A DNA stretch of 64,000 nucleotides from G963555815 sp965249615 [NCBI: bacterium] (GTDB lineage: Bacteria > UBA8248 > JACPRG01), in the NCBI GenBank assembly GCA_965249615.1, contig CBDFMI010000005.1:558001-622000 (forward strand). Reading direction: 5' to 3'. The notes beneath the pieces are model-generated. The model saw nothing but the letters and a program-made list of their open reading frames with translations, searched no databases and had not been told where the DNA came from. A program made the translations under genes and the position numbers. Shown piece by piece: positions 22,126-31,555 of this stretch; position 1 is the first letter of the stretch, and each line of letters begins with the position of its first letter.

Positions 22126-23130
22126 TTAATCGTATTTAGCAACCCCTATTGTGTCAAGGGGAAACCCCTGCAGAGCCCGGATAAGGGAGGAGATCGCCGC
22201 GTTGTGAGGGGCTTCCCCCTGTTTCGCGACATAACCATTCAGATAGTCCACCTCGGTCCGCCTTCCAAGACGCAAATCCTGGAGCATCGAGTTCTCATTC
22301 TCCGCCGTCTTCTCCGCCGTCTCTTCCACCTGGCGGACGGCCTCCTCCAAGGGGATGGCAAAACCCTCTGAGGAGGCGAGGCGGCAACCCTCCCGAAGGA
22401 GAGACATCCACAGATCTCGCAGCGCCTTGTGCGTGCCGACGACCCCGTTTCGGACTCGGGCCAGGGCCCCGACGGGATTGATGGCGAGATTGACCAGGGC
22501 CTTTTGCCACACGGCGCGTCCCATGTCGGAAACCTCTTCGACCGGGAAGCCGGCCGAGCGGAACAGGGAGGCCGAAAGGCGAACGCCCTTTCTCTTCTCC
22601 TCGCTGTGATCTTGGGGAGGCCACATCCCCACCTGAATCGGCCCCTCCCCGGTCCAACGGACACATCCCGGACCTTCCGAAAGGGCCCCTGAATAGACGA
22701 CCCCCCTCAGTGCCTGTTCCGAAGGGAGCTGGCCCCACACGTCGGCCTCAAAGCCAAGGCCGTTGGAGACGAGCAACACCCAGGTATTGGCCTCGACGAG
22801 ACCCGCCTTGAGGGCTGACCGCAGGGCGGCGGAGGCGTCATAGGCCTTGGTCGCGATAAGGAGGAGATCAGGGGGGGAGATGTGAGCACCAGGCCAGGCG
22901 AGATTCACAGGAATCTGAAACTCCTGGATCCCTGCAACGCGGAGGACCGGAGTCCCCTTCACATTTGGCCAGTCCTCGGACGGGCAACGCGGGCAGAGGG
23001 TCACCCTGGCCCCGCCCCTGGCCAGACAGGCCCCCAGGAGGCCTCCCAGGGCGCCTGCTCCGAGGATCACGATGTTTTTCAAAGGTGGCGCCCCCAGGAA
23101 GGGGATCGCCCCAGGAGAGAGACCAGACAC
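22126..23130 (-). CDS. panE: 2-dehydropantoate 2-reductase
   Basis: NADPH-dependent ketopantoate reductase of pantothenate/CoA synthesis. The Rossmann loop I-L-G-A-G-A-L-G-G-L-L-G begins near residue 22 of the frame opened by the GTG at 23130; the TTG at 23082 (L-K-N-I-V-I-L) would place it at the usual N-terminal position and may be the true start, since neither has a convincing SD. The C-terminal half keeps W-Q-K-A-L-V-N-L-A-I-N-P. It is the last gene of the minus-strand folate operon, which makes sense because PanB in the same pathway uses methylene-THF. Confidence 0.88.
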   Translation of the reverse strand: MSGLSPGAIPFLGAPPLKNIVILGAGALGGLLGACLARGGARVTLCPRCPSEDWPNVKGTPVLRVAGIQEFQIPVNLAWPGAHISPPDLLLIATKAYDASAALRSALKAGLVEANTWVLLVSNGLGFEADVWGQLPSEQALRGVVYSGALSEGPGCVRWTGEGPIQVGMWPPQDHSEEKRKGVRLSASLFRSAGFPVEEVSDMGRAVWQKALVNLAINPVGALARVRNGVVGTHKALRDLWMSLLREGCRLASSEGFAIPLEEAVRQVEETAEKTAENENSMLQDLRLGRRTEVDYLNGYVAKQGEAPHNAAISSLIRALQGFPLDTIGVAKYD

Positions 23131-23154
23131 CTTGCGGAGGCGAAATCCGCCCTG

Positions 23155-23997
23155 CTATCGCGCCCCGCCGTTTCCTTGGGCCACAGCCTCCGAGACTTGA
23201 GCCCCGTCGGTCCCTTCGGCCAAGACGGGGGCGAACTCGGTGAAGGCGTAGGCGCTGTGATTATGGAGGCTCTCAAAATTCTCGCAGCCCACTGTGAACC
23301 ACGTAAAATTCTCGTCCTCCTCGAGGGCCCCGTAGATCTCCCGCACCACGTCCTCGACGAACATGGGGTGGTCGTAAGCGAGCTCCGTCACGTATTTCTC
23401 ATCGGAGCGCTTGAGGAGGGCGTAGACCTGATTGATGGCCCGCTCCTCTACCTTGGCGATGAGGTCTTCCATCCAGAAGAAGTGGCGGAAGCGAACCTGG
23501 ACGCTGACCTCTCCCCGCTGGTTGTGGGCCCCGTAGTCGCTGATGGTCTTGGAGCAGGGGCAAAGCGTGCTGATAGGCACCGCGATGCCGACGATAAAAT
23601 TCTCCTCGTCCCCGGGCCCCGAGCTCCCCGAGAAGGTGCACCGATATTCCATGAGGCTCGGGATTTTGGAAACGGGCGCCTGCTTCTCGACGAAGTAGGG
23701 AAAGGCCATCTCCAGATGCGCCGACTGGGCGTCGAGGCGATGGCGCATGGTGTCCAGGATCTCCTGGTAGTTTCGGATGCTGACACCACCCCGATAGTGG
23801 TTCAGGATCTCCACGAAGCGGCTCATGTGAGTCCCCTTGAAATGGTGGGGGAGGTCCACATACATGTTCACCGTGGCCGTCGTGTGCTGGTATTCCTTCA
23901 CCTTGTCAAGGACGGTGATGGGATAGCGGATGTCCTTGACCCCCACCTTCTCCAGGACGACCTTTCGGTGGTCACGCTGGCTCTGCACATCGATCAT
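23155..23997 (-). CDS. folE2: GTP cyclohydrolase FolE2 (type IB)
   Basis: Opens GTP to dihydroneopterin triphosphate, the first folate step, as the metal-flexible alternative to FolE. The 280 residues belong to the FolE2/MptA family: I-T-V-L-D-K-V-K-E-Y-Q-H-T, H-H-F-K-G-T-H-M-S-R-F, and the catalytic P-C-S-K region in S-T-L-C-P-C-S-K. FolE2 is often favoured under zinc limitation, but no Zur box was recognised. Its ATG overlaps the stop of the upstream PTPS-family gene, so it follows on that gene's translation. Confidence 0.95.
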   Translation of the reverse strand: MIDVQSQRDHRKVVLEKVGVKDIRYPITVLDKVKEYQHTTATVNMYVDLPHHFKGTHMSRFVEILNHYRGGVSIRNYQEILDTMRHRLDAQSAHLEMAFPYFVEKQAPVSKIPSLMEYRCTFSGSSGPGDEENFIVGIAVPISTLCPCSKTISDYGAHNQRGEVSVQVRFRHFFWMEDLIAKVEERAINQVYALLKRSDEKYVTELAYDHPMFVEDVVREIYGALEEDENFTWFTVGCENFESLHNHSAYAFTEFAPVLAEGTDGAQVSEAVAQGNGGAR

Positions 23998-24401
23998 CTA
24001 CTCTCTCCATGATAGGTGGCACTGCACCGGTCTGTCTCGAAGACGGTGACCCTGTGGAGCCGGACGGCGGGCCCCTTCAGACGTCCCGAAAGGGCCTCGA
24101 AGAGGTGCCTGGCGATGTTCTCTGCCGAGGGACTCACCTGCCGAAAGGCGGGGACCTCGTTCAAGTTTCGATGGTCCAGATCTCCGAGAACCTCGCGCGT
24201 CTCCTGTTCCAGACGCTTGAAATCCACCGCCATGCCCGCGTCGTCCAGCCCCTGAGCCGTCACACTCACTTGGACCCGGAAGTTGTGCCCGTGAAGGGGT
24301 TCTTTTTCCCCATGATCGTTTTGAAGCTGATGCGCTGCCGCGAAATCTGTCTCGACAGTCACTTCGTACACGGGTTGAACCCCAAAAAGGCAAGAAGGCA
24401 T
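23994..24401 (-). CDS. PTPS-III-type 6-pyruvoyltetrahydropterin synthase paralogue, probable FolB substitute
   Basis: A 135-residue T-fold enzyme with zinc ligands H24, H37 and H39 (H-G-H-N). The catalytic Cys of true PTPS/QueD (C-x3-H-G-H) is absent. The equivalent segment reads E34-P-L-H-G-H, with Glu three residues before the HGH as in the PTPS-III class. Those enzymes turn dihydroneopterin triphosphate into 6-hydroxymethyl-dihydropterin and replace FolB. D-H-R-N-L-N and V-x-V-x-E-T downstream are standard. It sits between folP and folE2, and no folB was found in the window. The start may instead be the GTG at 24371 (V-Y-E-V-T-V-E). Confidence 0.85.
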   Translation of the reverse strand: MPSCLFGVQPVYEVTVETDFAAAHQLQNDHGEKEPLHGHNFRVQVSVTAQGLDDAGMAVDFKRLEQETREVLGDLDHRNLNEVPAFRQVSPSAENIARHLFEALSGRLKGPAVRLHRVTVFETDRCSATYHGESR

Positions 24402-24423
24402 CCAGAGTTATTTACAGATTATA

Positions 24424-25281
24424 TCATTTAGAGCCCTCGCGCCAAGAGCCCCGGATGGCCTCGACCATCTGTACCGTCCGAACAGCGGCCCGAACCTCGT
24501 GGACCCGCAGGAGATCAGCTCCCTGCCAGAGACCCAGGGCGTTGCTCACGATGGTCCCTTCCAAGCGGTCGAGGGGACTTTCAATACCGGTGATCTTTCC
24601 GATGAAGGACTTTCGGGAGACCCCCAGGCAGAGGGGATAGCCCAGGGCGCGAAGGGAGGAGAGGTGGCGCAGGAGAGAGAGGTTGTGCTCGACGGTCTTC
24701 CCAAATCCAATGCCGGGGTCCAGGACGAGGTCCCGGATCCCCGCCTTGTCGGCAAGCTTCGCCTGGCCGTCGAGATACGCCTTCACCTCCTCCACGACGT
24801 TGTCATAGCGGGGAGAGCGCTGCATGGTCTGGGGCTCTCCCTGCATGTGCATGATAATGGCGCCGGCCCCAAAACCCCCGATGACCTCCCGAAGGGCAGG
24901 ATCTCTGAGGCCTCGCACGTCATTGATGAGCGGGACCCCTCGGGCCAGGACCTCCTCCGCAACCTTGGGCTTAGAAGTGTCCACGGAGATGAGGAGAGCG
25001 GGGTCCTTCAGGAGAGGTTCGAGAACCGGAAGGAGGCGGTCGAGCTCCTCCTCAGCCTCAATGAAGCGGGCCTCCGGCCGGGTCGACTCCGCCCCCAGGT
25101 CCAGGATGGCCGCGCCTTCCTCGGACATCTCTCTCGCTCGCTTGAGGGCGTCCTCGGGGCGCACGTAGAGACCCCCGTCGGAGAAAGAGTCGGGCGTGAG
25201 ATTGAGGGTGCCCATCACCTTCGGAGGCTTGAGGGAGAGCGAGCGACCCCGCAGATGAATTTTCATCTCTTCACGCCTCAT
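24424..25281 (-). CDS. folP: Dihydropteroate synthase
   Basis: Condenses hydroxymethyl-dihydropterin diphosphate with p-aminobenzoate; the sulfonamide target. The 285-residue TIM barrel has both signatures: M-G-T-L-N-L-T-P-D-S-F-S-D-G-G (23-37) and L-D-L-G-A-E-S-T-R-P. The F-G-K-T and S-R-K-S-F-I-G segments are typical. It overlaps the end of folC by 11 bases; an internal ATG at 25266 is an alternative start. FolK, the enzyme between PTPS-III and FolP, is not in the window. Confidence 0.96.
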   Translation of the reverse strand: MRREEMKIHLRGRSLSLKPPKVMGTLNLTPDSFSDGGLYVRPEDALKRAREMSEEGAAILDLGAESTRPEARFIEAEEELDRLLPVLEPLLKDPALLISVDTSKPKVAEEVLARGVPLINDVRGLRDPALREVIGGFGAGAIIMHMQGEPQTMQRSPRYDNVVEEVKAYLDGQAKLADKAGIRDLVLDPGIGFGKTVEHNLSLLRHLSSLRALGYPLCLGVSRKSFIGKITGIESPLDRLEGTIVSNALGLWQGADLLRVHEVRAAVRTVQMVEAIRGSWREGSK

Positions 25282-26662
25282 GGGGATAGAGGCTCCCGGT
25301 GGCCAGGATCTCCTCCAAGGGGTGCCAGTGCTCTCTAAGCTCTCCGACCAGGAAAAGGGAGCCGGTGACGCAGACGAGGTCCTCCTGGCGGGCCGCGTTC
25401 AGGGCCGCATCCAGGGCGTCAAAGGGATCGGGGAAGACCCCGGCCACCGGGGCGAACTTCGCGCAGAGCTGGGCGAGCCGCTCAGGGGGACATGCCGGCC
25501 GCGGGGGGGCAGTGGGGCACGTCACGAAGACGCCGGCGCTTCCCGGGGCCAGGATCCTTGCGATCCCCTCGACGTCTTTGTCGCCGAGGACGCCCAGAAT
25601 CAGGTAGCGACGTTTGGGTGAGAAAAGGTCCAGGGCTTCTCGAAGGGCCGATGCTTTATCGAGGTTATGGGCCCCGTCCAGAATGACCCGGGGGGCCTCC
25701 TGAACGCACTCCATTCGGCCCGGGAGCCTGGCCTCCAGAAGCCCTCGGCGGATGGCCGAGGCCGGGAGACCGAGGAGCTGGGCGGCCGCAGCGGCAAGGG
25801 CCCCATTTTGAACCTGATGGGCGCCCCCCATTTTTAGTGCGAGCCCTCGCATGGGCTCAAGCCCGCAGGCCTCCAGATGAAACCGTGTGCCTGACGGCGT
25901 TGTCTCCTCAAGGGCCACCCCCTCCGACAGGGAGAGGAGCCGTGCGCCTCGGCTGGCACAGGTCGCCTCAATAACCTTTAGGGCGGGTCCCTCCTTCACG
26001 CCAGTCAAGACCAGTCCACCGGGCTTAATAATCCCCGCCTTCTCTTTAGCGATCTCCTTCTCGGTCTTTCCCAGGATATCTGTGTGATCCAGTCCGATGT
26101 TGGTGATGACGGTGATCGCGGATTTCGGGAAGACGTTGGTGGCGTCCAGGCTTCCCCCGAGCCCCACCTCGAGGATGGCCCGTCGGCACCCCTCTTCATA
26201 AAAACAAAGCAGGGCAAGCCCCAGCGTCGCCTCGAAATAGGAGGGGATCCCGAAAGGGCCCTCCTGATGCGCCTGAAGCAGGGTGGGCTTGAGCGTCTGG
26301 ACGAGCTCCACCAGCCGGGACGCCTGGACTATCCGGCCGTCCATCCAGATGCGCTCCAGAAGCGTCGTCACGTGAGGGGAGAAGAAGGTGCCGCTAGGGC
26401 CGACCTTCGGGGCCTCCCTGAAGATGGAGGCCAGCATGGCGCAGACGGAGCCTTTGCCGCTCGTCCCACCCACATGAACGACCTCGAGTCCATCGAAGGA
26501 GAGACCCATGGAGTCCAGGAAATTCTCCATTCGCCTGAGGCCGATGATAAAAGGCCTCCCCCCTCCAGCCGGGTAGTCCCGGTGGTCATGCCGGATCAGG
26601 TCCGAGAGGGAATCCAGCCAGCGGACCGTGCGGTGATAGTCGAGAAAGGGCCTGGAACTCAT
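25271..26662 (-). CDS. folC: Folylpolyglutamate/dihydrofolate synthase
   Basis: Adds glutamate to dihydropteroate and/or folates. The 463 residues show the P-loop H-V-G-G-T-S-G-K-G-S-V (63-73), G-L-D-H-T-D-I-L-G in the Mur-ligase-like centre and I-L-D-G-A-H-N in the C-terminal domain. The first 35 residues (D-L-I-R-H-D-H-R-D-Y) are ordinary for the family. Located 40 bases after purH and overlapping folP, consistent with one transcript. Confidence 0.95.
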   Translation of the reverse strand: MSSRPFLDYHRTVRWLDSLSDLIRHDHRDYPAGGGRPFIIGLRRMENFLDSMGLSFDGLEVVHVGGTSGKGSVCAMLASIFREAPKVGPSGTFFSPHVTTLLERIWMDGRIVQASRLVELVQTLKPTLLQAHQEGPFGIPSYFEATLGLALLCFYEEGCRRAILEVGLGGSLDATNVFPKSAITVITNIGLDHTDILGKTEKEIAKEKAGIIKPGGLVLTGVKEGPALKVIEATCASRGARLLSLSEGVALEETTPSGTRFHLEACGLEPMRGLALKMGGAHQVQNGALAAAAAQLLGLPASAIRRGLLEARLPGRMECVQEAPRVILDGAHNLDKASALREALDLFSPKRRYLILGVLGDKDVEGIARILAPGSAGVFVTCPTAPPRPACPPERLAQLCAKFAPVAGVFPDPFDALDAALNAARQEDLVCVTGSLFLVGELREHWHPLEEILATGSLYPHEA

Positions 26663-26702
26663 CCCGGGCCTTCCCTGGATCGAATCACAATGAATGGTGG
26701 CC

Positions 26703-28286
26703 TTAATGGCGAAAATGTCTCATCCGGGTGAGGACCATCACGATCCCCGCCTCGTCCGCGGCCCGGACGACCTCCTCATCTCGGATGGAGCCGCCGGGCT
26801 GGACGATGGTTTTGATACCGGCCTTGGCGGCCTCGTCAACCCCGTCTCGAAAGGGGAAAAACCCGTCGGAGGCAAGGGCCGCGCCCGACAGAAGGCGTCC
26901 ATGTCTCTCCTGGGCTTTCCTGATGGAGAGTGCTACGGCGTCCACTCGACTCATCTGCCCGGCCCCGATCCCAATGGTGGCCATGCCTCCCTCCGGAACC
27001 CTGGCGGCCAGGACGATGGCGTTGGACTTCACATGTTTTGAGACCTGCCAGACAAATTCAAGGAGGGAAAGGGCCTCAGGAGATGATTTCTGACGGGTGG
27101 GAATTTCCGCCCCCTTGAGGTCTACGTCTCCCCGGTCACCCTCCTGAAGAAGGACGCCCCCGAGGACGGATCGCAACTCTGTTCTCTCTTCACCCGACGG
27201 CCCGTCTGCCAGACCTGGGAGACGAAAAATTCTCAGGTTTCGCTTCTTTCGGATAACCTCCAGGGCCGCGGGCGCAAAATCCGGCGCCGCCAGGACTTCA
27301 AGGAAGCCCTCTGCCAGGATCTTCGCCCCCTCCTCCTCAAGCGGCCGGTTCACGGCCACCACGCCTCCATAGGCTGAAACCGGATCGCAGTTGAGCGCGT
27401 GGCGAATGGCCGGGGTCGGGCCTTCGGCCGTTGCCGCCCCACAGGGGTTCCCGTGCTTAATGGCGGCGGCGGAAGGTTTTTGAAACCCCCGGACCAGAGA
27501 AACGGCGGCGTCCAGATCGAGAAGGTTGTTGTAGGAAAGCTCTTTTCCCCCGAGAAGCTCCCCGTCTGCCAGAGAGAGGCCAGGCCCCTCGGTCCGATAC
27601 CAGGCCCCCGCCTGGTGAGGGTTTTCGCCGTAGCGAAGAAGGCTGAGTCTTTGGAGACCCAGGGAGAGGGCGTCGGGGAGAGACTCTTTTGACCCGGCGA
27701 GGACCTGGCCGATCAGGGCGTCGTAGGCCGAAACCTTCTGAAAGGCCTTCGCCGCAAGGCGCCTTCTCACTTCTAAGGGTGGACCCGCTTGCCCTTTTTT
27801 GAGATGGGCCATGACTTCGGGGTAGTCGTCAGGCTCTGAGAGGACGAGGACTCGAGCATGGTTTTTCGCCGCCGCTCGAAGGAGGGAAACCCCGCCGATG
27901 TCAATGAACTCCAGGAGCTCCTCTGTGAGGGGGAGGTTTCGGCCGGCCCGAGAAAACTCCTCGGCCTTCTCCTGAAAGGGATAGAGGTTAACGGCGATGA
28001 GGTCGATGGGAGGCAGATCTTGTCCCAGGCCTTCAGGCTCTTGTTTTCTTCGGTGAAGGATCCCCCCAAAGATCTTGGGGTGGAGAGTTTTTACCCTTCC
28101 CCCAAGGATCTCGGGCTCCCCTGTGAAGTCGGAGACCCTGCTCACCTCAAGACCTGAGGATTCTAAAAGTTTAGACGTCCCCCCTGTCGAGAGGATTTCG
28201 GCCCCGTGGTCCACAAGGGCCCGGGCGAGGTCCACGACCCCTGTTTTGTCATAGACGCTGAGGAGCGCCCTCTGAACCCAGCTCAA
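26703..28286 (-). CDS. purH: Bifunctional AICAR transformylase/IMP cyclohydrolase
   Basis: Last two steps of IMP synthesis, using 10-formyl-THF. The 527 residues contain an N-terminal MGS-like cyclohydrolase ([27 protein letters not shown]) and the transformylase with [18 protein letters not shown] and V-Q-P-G-G-S-I-R-D. The start is TTG with AGGAGA eight bases upstream, directly after the ilvA stop. Its folate need fits its place ahead of folC-folP. Confidence 0.97.
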   Translation of the reverse strand: MSWVQRALLSVYDKTGVVDLARALVDHGAEILSTGGTSKLLESSGLEVSRVSDFTGEPEILGGRVKTLHPKIFGGILHRRKQEPEGLGQDLPPIDLIAVNLYPFQEKAEEFSRAGRNLPLTEELLEFIDIGGVSLLRAAAKNHARVLVLSEPDDYPEVMAHLKKGQAGPPLEVRRRLAAKAFQKVSAYDALIGQVLAGSKESLPDALSLGLQRLSLLRYGENPHQAGAWYRTEGPGLSLADGELLGGKELSYNNLLDLDAAVSLVRGFQKPSAAAIKHGNPCGAATAEGPTPAIRHALNCDPVSAYGGVVAVNRPLEEEGAKILAEGFLEVLAAPDFAPAALEVIRKKRNLRIFRLPGLADGPSGEERTELRSVLGGVLLQEGDRGDVDLKGAEIPTRQKSSPEALSLLEFVWQVSKHVKSNAIVLAARVPEGGMATIGIGAGQMSRVDAVALSIRKAQERHGRLLSGAALASDGFFPFRDGVDEAAKAGIKTIVQPGGSIRDEEVVRAADEAGIVMVLTRMRHFRH

Positions 28287-28312
28287 AGGGATGTTTCTCC
28301 TATTTCAGAACC

Positions 28313-29516
28313 TTACACCGTGTCGGCCCGGTAGCCCTCATCGGCCAAGCGCTCCAGCACCTGGTCCAGATGGTCCCAGCCCCTGACCTCTACGTGGAGC
28401 TCGACCCGGGTCCGCCCCACCGGGAGGTCCGGGTGGGTCCGGTCATGCTGAATGTGGAGGATATTAGCATGGGCGGTCCCCAACGCCTCCGCGAGTCGGC
28501 CCAGGGTGCCCGGGTGGTCTGAAAGCTCGACCCGGATTCTGGCGAAGCGGCCGGACCGGACGAGCCCCCGCTCGATGACCCGGGAGAGAAGATTGACATC
28601 TACATTTCCACCGCTCACGAGGAGGAGAACGGGGTCGTCGCCGGGGATCTTGCCGTCCAGGAGGGCCGCCAGTCCCACCGCCCCCGCCCCTTCCACCACC
28701 GTCTTCTCCCGCTCGAGGAAGGCCGGAATGGCCTGGGCAATGGTGTCTTCATCAACCGCCACGATGGCATCGACCCATTGCGTGATGAGAGCAAACGCCT
28801 GCTCCCCCACGCGGCGGATCGCGATACCGTCGGCCATGGTATCAGAGGAAGAGGTCTCGACACGCTCTCCCGACCGAAAGGAGAGGACGGGGCTCGGGGC
28901 CTCTGCGGCGCACACACCGATCACCTGCACATCCGGGCGCTCTTTTTTCAAGGCAAGAGAGACCCCCCCGATGAGCCCTCCCCCACCGACGGGGACCACA
29001 ACGCTCCCCACCTCCGGGGCCTCCTTCAGGATCTCGAGCCCGACTGTCCCCTGCCCCGCGATGACCGCTTCGTCGTCAAAGGCGTGAAGGAACACCTTCT
29101 CCTCCTCGGCCGCCAGAGAGAGGGCTCGATCGAAGGCCTCCTCATAGGTCGCTCCGGTGAGAAGGGTCTTCGCCCCCCCCCTCCCGCAGCCCCTGAAGCT
29201 TTGCCTGAGGGGTCCCCTCTGGCATAACGATGAGGGCCGACGTGTCGAAGGCCAACGCCGCCCGCGCCACCCCCCGGGCGTGCTTCCCAGCCGAGGCCGC
29301 GACGACTCCCCGAGATCGCTCGGCGGGCGAAAGGGTCGCCATCCGGTTGAAGGCCCCGCGGATCTTGAAGGACCCCGTCACCTGGCGATGTTCAGGTTTT
29401 AGGTAGACCGGGCGGCGGCAAAGGGCCGAAAGCTCGTGGGCCCTTTCAACGGGGGTCGGCCGAAGAACCTCCTTCAGGCGTTCGGCCGCCGCATAGATGT
29501 CATCGGGAGAGGTCAC
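28313..29516 (-). CDS. ilvA: Threonine ammonia-lyase (biosynthetic, ACT-containing), frameshifted as read
   Basis: PLP enzyme making 2-oxobutanoate from threonine for isoleucine. The ATG at 29516 opens M-T-S-P-D-D-I-Y, with the PLP lysine in S-F-K-I-R-G-A and the A-S-A-G-K-H-A-R-G loop. At a run of nine C (29173-29181 on the plus strand) the frame is lost after L-R-E-G; reading eight restores G-A-K-T-L-L-T-G-A-T-Y-E-E-A and the remainder, about 400 residues in all. V-P-V-G-G-G-G-L-I-G binds PLP phosphate, and the last 80 residues are an ACT-like regulatory domain. Medium-length form, so valine/isoleucine control is uncertain. First gene of the operon. Confidence 0.92.
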
Positions 29517-29675
29517 CAGTGTCCTCGCCTCTAAAAAATTAGGGCGAACAGCCTCTTCTTGAAATCTTGTGTCATTCAGTTAAGTATAATGCCACTTCTT
29601 GTCCCGCTTGAGTAGACGGACAGGGGGGGAGTTGAGGCGGGGTTGCCTGATGGGCGCCCTGGGAGATGGGGGGCC

Positions 29676-30335
29676 ATGCGAAAGAAAGCTCGGAATTCCT
29701 TCTGCTTCTCCGGGTGCTTTGAGCTCCGGGAGATACTGGGGAAGGCAGCCTGGGACACGAGGGAGCTCCTGGAATTCTTGGAGGAGGTCCCTGAGGATTC
29801 CATCTATTACCACACCCACAGCTATTTCCTCCGTCACCCCTATATCGCAGGTTTCTATCCTAATGATTTTGCTCATTGGGCAGCCACTCAGGTAGGGGAC
29901 AAGGTGCTGGCGGAGCGTCTGGCCGTTCTCCTTCCCCGCGATTTTATTGACTTGGAAGGCCTGCGAAACACCATGCTCAACGTCCTGGACCAACACCTCT
30001 CCCGCCTCGACCTCGTCTCGCGGGTCGCCTATGGGGAGGCTTTTCATTTTATGCGGTCCACAATGCGCAGGGTGGATACAGGCCTTGAGGCACGGGACCT
30101 GAAGACCTTTCAGGAGATCCTGGCGGGTGTGGACCTCAGCGTCATCTTTTTCCATACTTTCGAAGCCTGGTTCCGCCATGGGCGCATTGAAGGAGATTTT
30201 GCCATCTGGCTCGATGAGGAGCTGGGTCTGAGGGAGCTCCGTCAGCGGATTGCCCAGTTGGACCCTTACGCCATGAGTCTGGAGGGGTACCGAAAGAGGC
30301 TCCTCGCCCTCTGTGACGAATACAGGAAGGCTTGA
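29676..30335 (+). CDS. DUF5752-like protein of unknown function
   Basis: A 219-residue soluble protein with features of the DUF5752 group: F-S-G-C-F-E-L-R-E-I, Y-Y-H-T-H-S-Y-F-L-R-H-P-Y, Y-P-N-D-F-A-H-W and a conserved H-T-F-E-A-W-F-R-H segment. The group is commonly found beside trehalose-synthase-type glycosyltransferases, as here, where its stop lies five bases before the next ATG. No catalytic assignment is possible. The ATG at 29676 is chosen over an upstream TTG because the usual domain starts soon after it. Confidence 0.75.
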   Translation: MRKKARNSFCFSGCFELREILGKAAWDTRELLEFLEEVPEDSIYYHTHSYFLRHPYIAGFYPNDFAHWAATQVGDKVLAERLAVLLPRDFIDLEGLRNTMLNVLDQHLSRLDLVSRVAYGEAFHFMRSTMRRVDTGLEARDLKTFQEILAGVDLSVIFFHTFEAWFRHGRIEGDFAIWLDEELGLRELRQRIAQLDPYAMSLEGYRKRLLALCDEYRKA

Positions 30336-30340
30336 CAGGG

Positions 30341-31555
30341 ATGGTCATCGATCTTGAGCAGTATCGGGATGTAACCCTGCCGGGGACTGTGGATCTCCTT
30401 TACCGGCTGAGCGATGCCGCCCGGGGAAAAAGCTTCCTCCACGTGAACTCCACGCGCCAGGGGGGCGGGGTGGCGGAGATCCTCCACCGCCTGGTCCCCC
30501 TCCTTCAGGAGCTCGGGATAAAAACCCGCTGGAAGGTCATGGAGGGAGATGAGGAATTCTTCTCCGTCACCAAACGCATGCACAACTGCATTCAGGGGGC
30601 GGAGCAGGCCATCCCGGAGTCTCTGCTGAAGGCCTACTCGGCATGCAACCGGCGCAACCTTGCCCAGATGGATCTGAGGGCCGACCTGGTCTGCATCCAC
30701 GACCCTCAGCCGGCGCCCCTCGTGGAGGGACGTCGGGGCCGCGACCGCTGGGTGTGGCGCTGCCATATTGATTGCTCTCACCCTCAGCGTCGCATATGGA
30801 ATTTTCTCCGCCAGTTCGTCATCCGCTACGACGCCGCCATCTTCTCCCTGCCCAGATTTGCTCATTCCCTTCCCGTCCCTCAATTTCTTGTTTATCCCAC
30901 CATCGACCCCCTCAGCGACAAAAACCGGCCTCTCTCCAAGCGGGAGGTGAACAAGCGGCTTAAGGCGCTCGGCATCCCCCAGGATAAGCCCATCGTCCTT
31001 CAGGTCTCCCGCTTCGACCGCTTCAAGGACCCCGTCGGCGTTATCTTGGCCTTCCAGAAGGTCCGAAGGCACACTGACTGCAGGCTGGTGCTGGCGGGTG
31101 GCGGGGCCGAGGACGACCCCGAGGGCGCCCAGGTCCTCGCGGAGGTCCAAGAGGCCGCGGGAGAGGACCCTGACATTCACATCCTCGTCCTTCACCCTTC
31201 GTCTCACCTAGACATCAATGCCCTTCAGCGGGCAGCTGCGCTGGTCCTACAGAAGTCGACCCGGGAAGGGTTCGGTCTCACCGTCACCGAGGCCTTATGG
31301 AAGGGAAAACCGGTCATCGGAGGGGCCACGGGGGGGATCATGGTCCAGGTCATACCGGGTGTGACCGGGTATCTCGTCAACTCCGTGGAGGGGGCCGCCT
31401 TCTACATCCGAAAACTTTTGAACGACCCTTCCCTCTGCCGCACCTTGGGGGAGAACGCCAGAGAATACGTTCGAAGCAATTTCCTGATCACCCGTGTCCT
31501 GGGGGACTACCTCGTCCTGATGGCTTCCTTGAAACAAAAATCCCGAAAACGTTAG
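30341..31555 (+). CDS. treT: TreT-like trehalose-synthase-type GT4 glycosyltransferase
   Basis: GT4-family retaining glycosyltransferase resembling trehalose glycosyltransferring synthase, which makes trehalose from NDP-glucose and glucose. The 404-residue protein has S-T-R-Q-G-G-G-V-A-E-I near residue 41, the donor-binding V-S-R-F-D-R-F-K-D-P region, and S-T-R-E-G-F-G-L-T-V-T-E-A-L-W-K-G-K-P-V-I-G near the C-terminus (EX7E). CAGGAAGG lies 10 bases before the ATG; a TTG nine bases earlier has no proper spacing. Substrate is inferred from similarity; another glucosyl acceptor is possible. Confidence 0.8.
   Translation: MVIDLEQYRDVTLPGTVDLLYRLSDAARGKSFLHVNSTRQGGGVAEILHRLVPLLQELGIKTRWKVMEGDEEFFSVTKRMHNCIQGAEQAIPESLLKAYSACNRRNLAQMDLRADLVCIHDPQPAPLVEGRRGRDRWVWRCHIDCSHPQRRIWNFLRQFVIRYDAAIFSLPRFAHSLPVPQFLVYPTIDPLSDKNRPLSKREVNKRLKALGIPQDKPIVLQVSRFDRFKDPVGVILAFQKVRRHTDCRLVLAGGGAEDDPEGAQVLAEVQEAAGEDPDIHILVLHPSSHLDINALQRAAALVLQKSTREGFGLTVTEALWKGKPVIGGATGGIMVQVIPGVTGYLVNSVEGAAFYIRKLLNDPSLCRTLGENAREYVRSNFLITRVLGDYLVLMASLKQKSRKR

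Noticed and set aside
22882-24012. Long plus-strand frame of 376 codons
   Set aside because: Lies antisense to panE and folE2, which have clear family motifs; typical G+C-rich shadow.
29142-29516. Separate short threonine dehydratase gene
   Set aside because: It is the N-terminal part of ilvA; one base in the C9 run restores continuity with 28313-29141.
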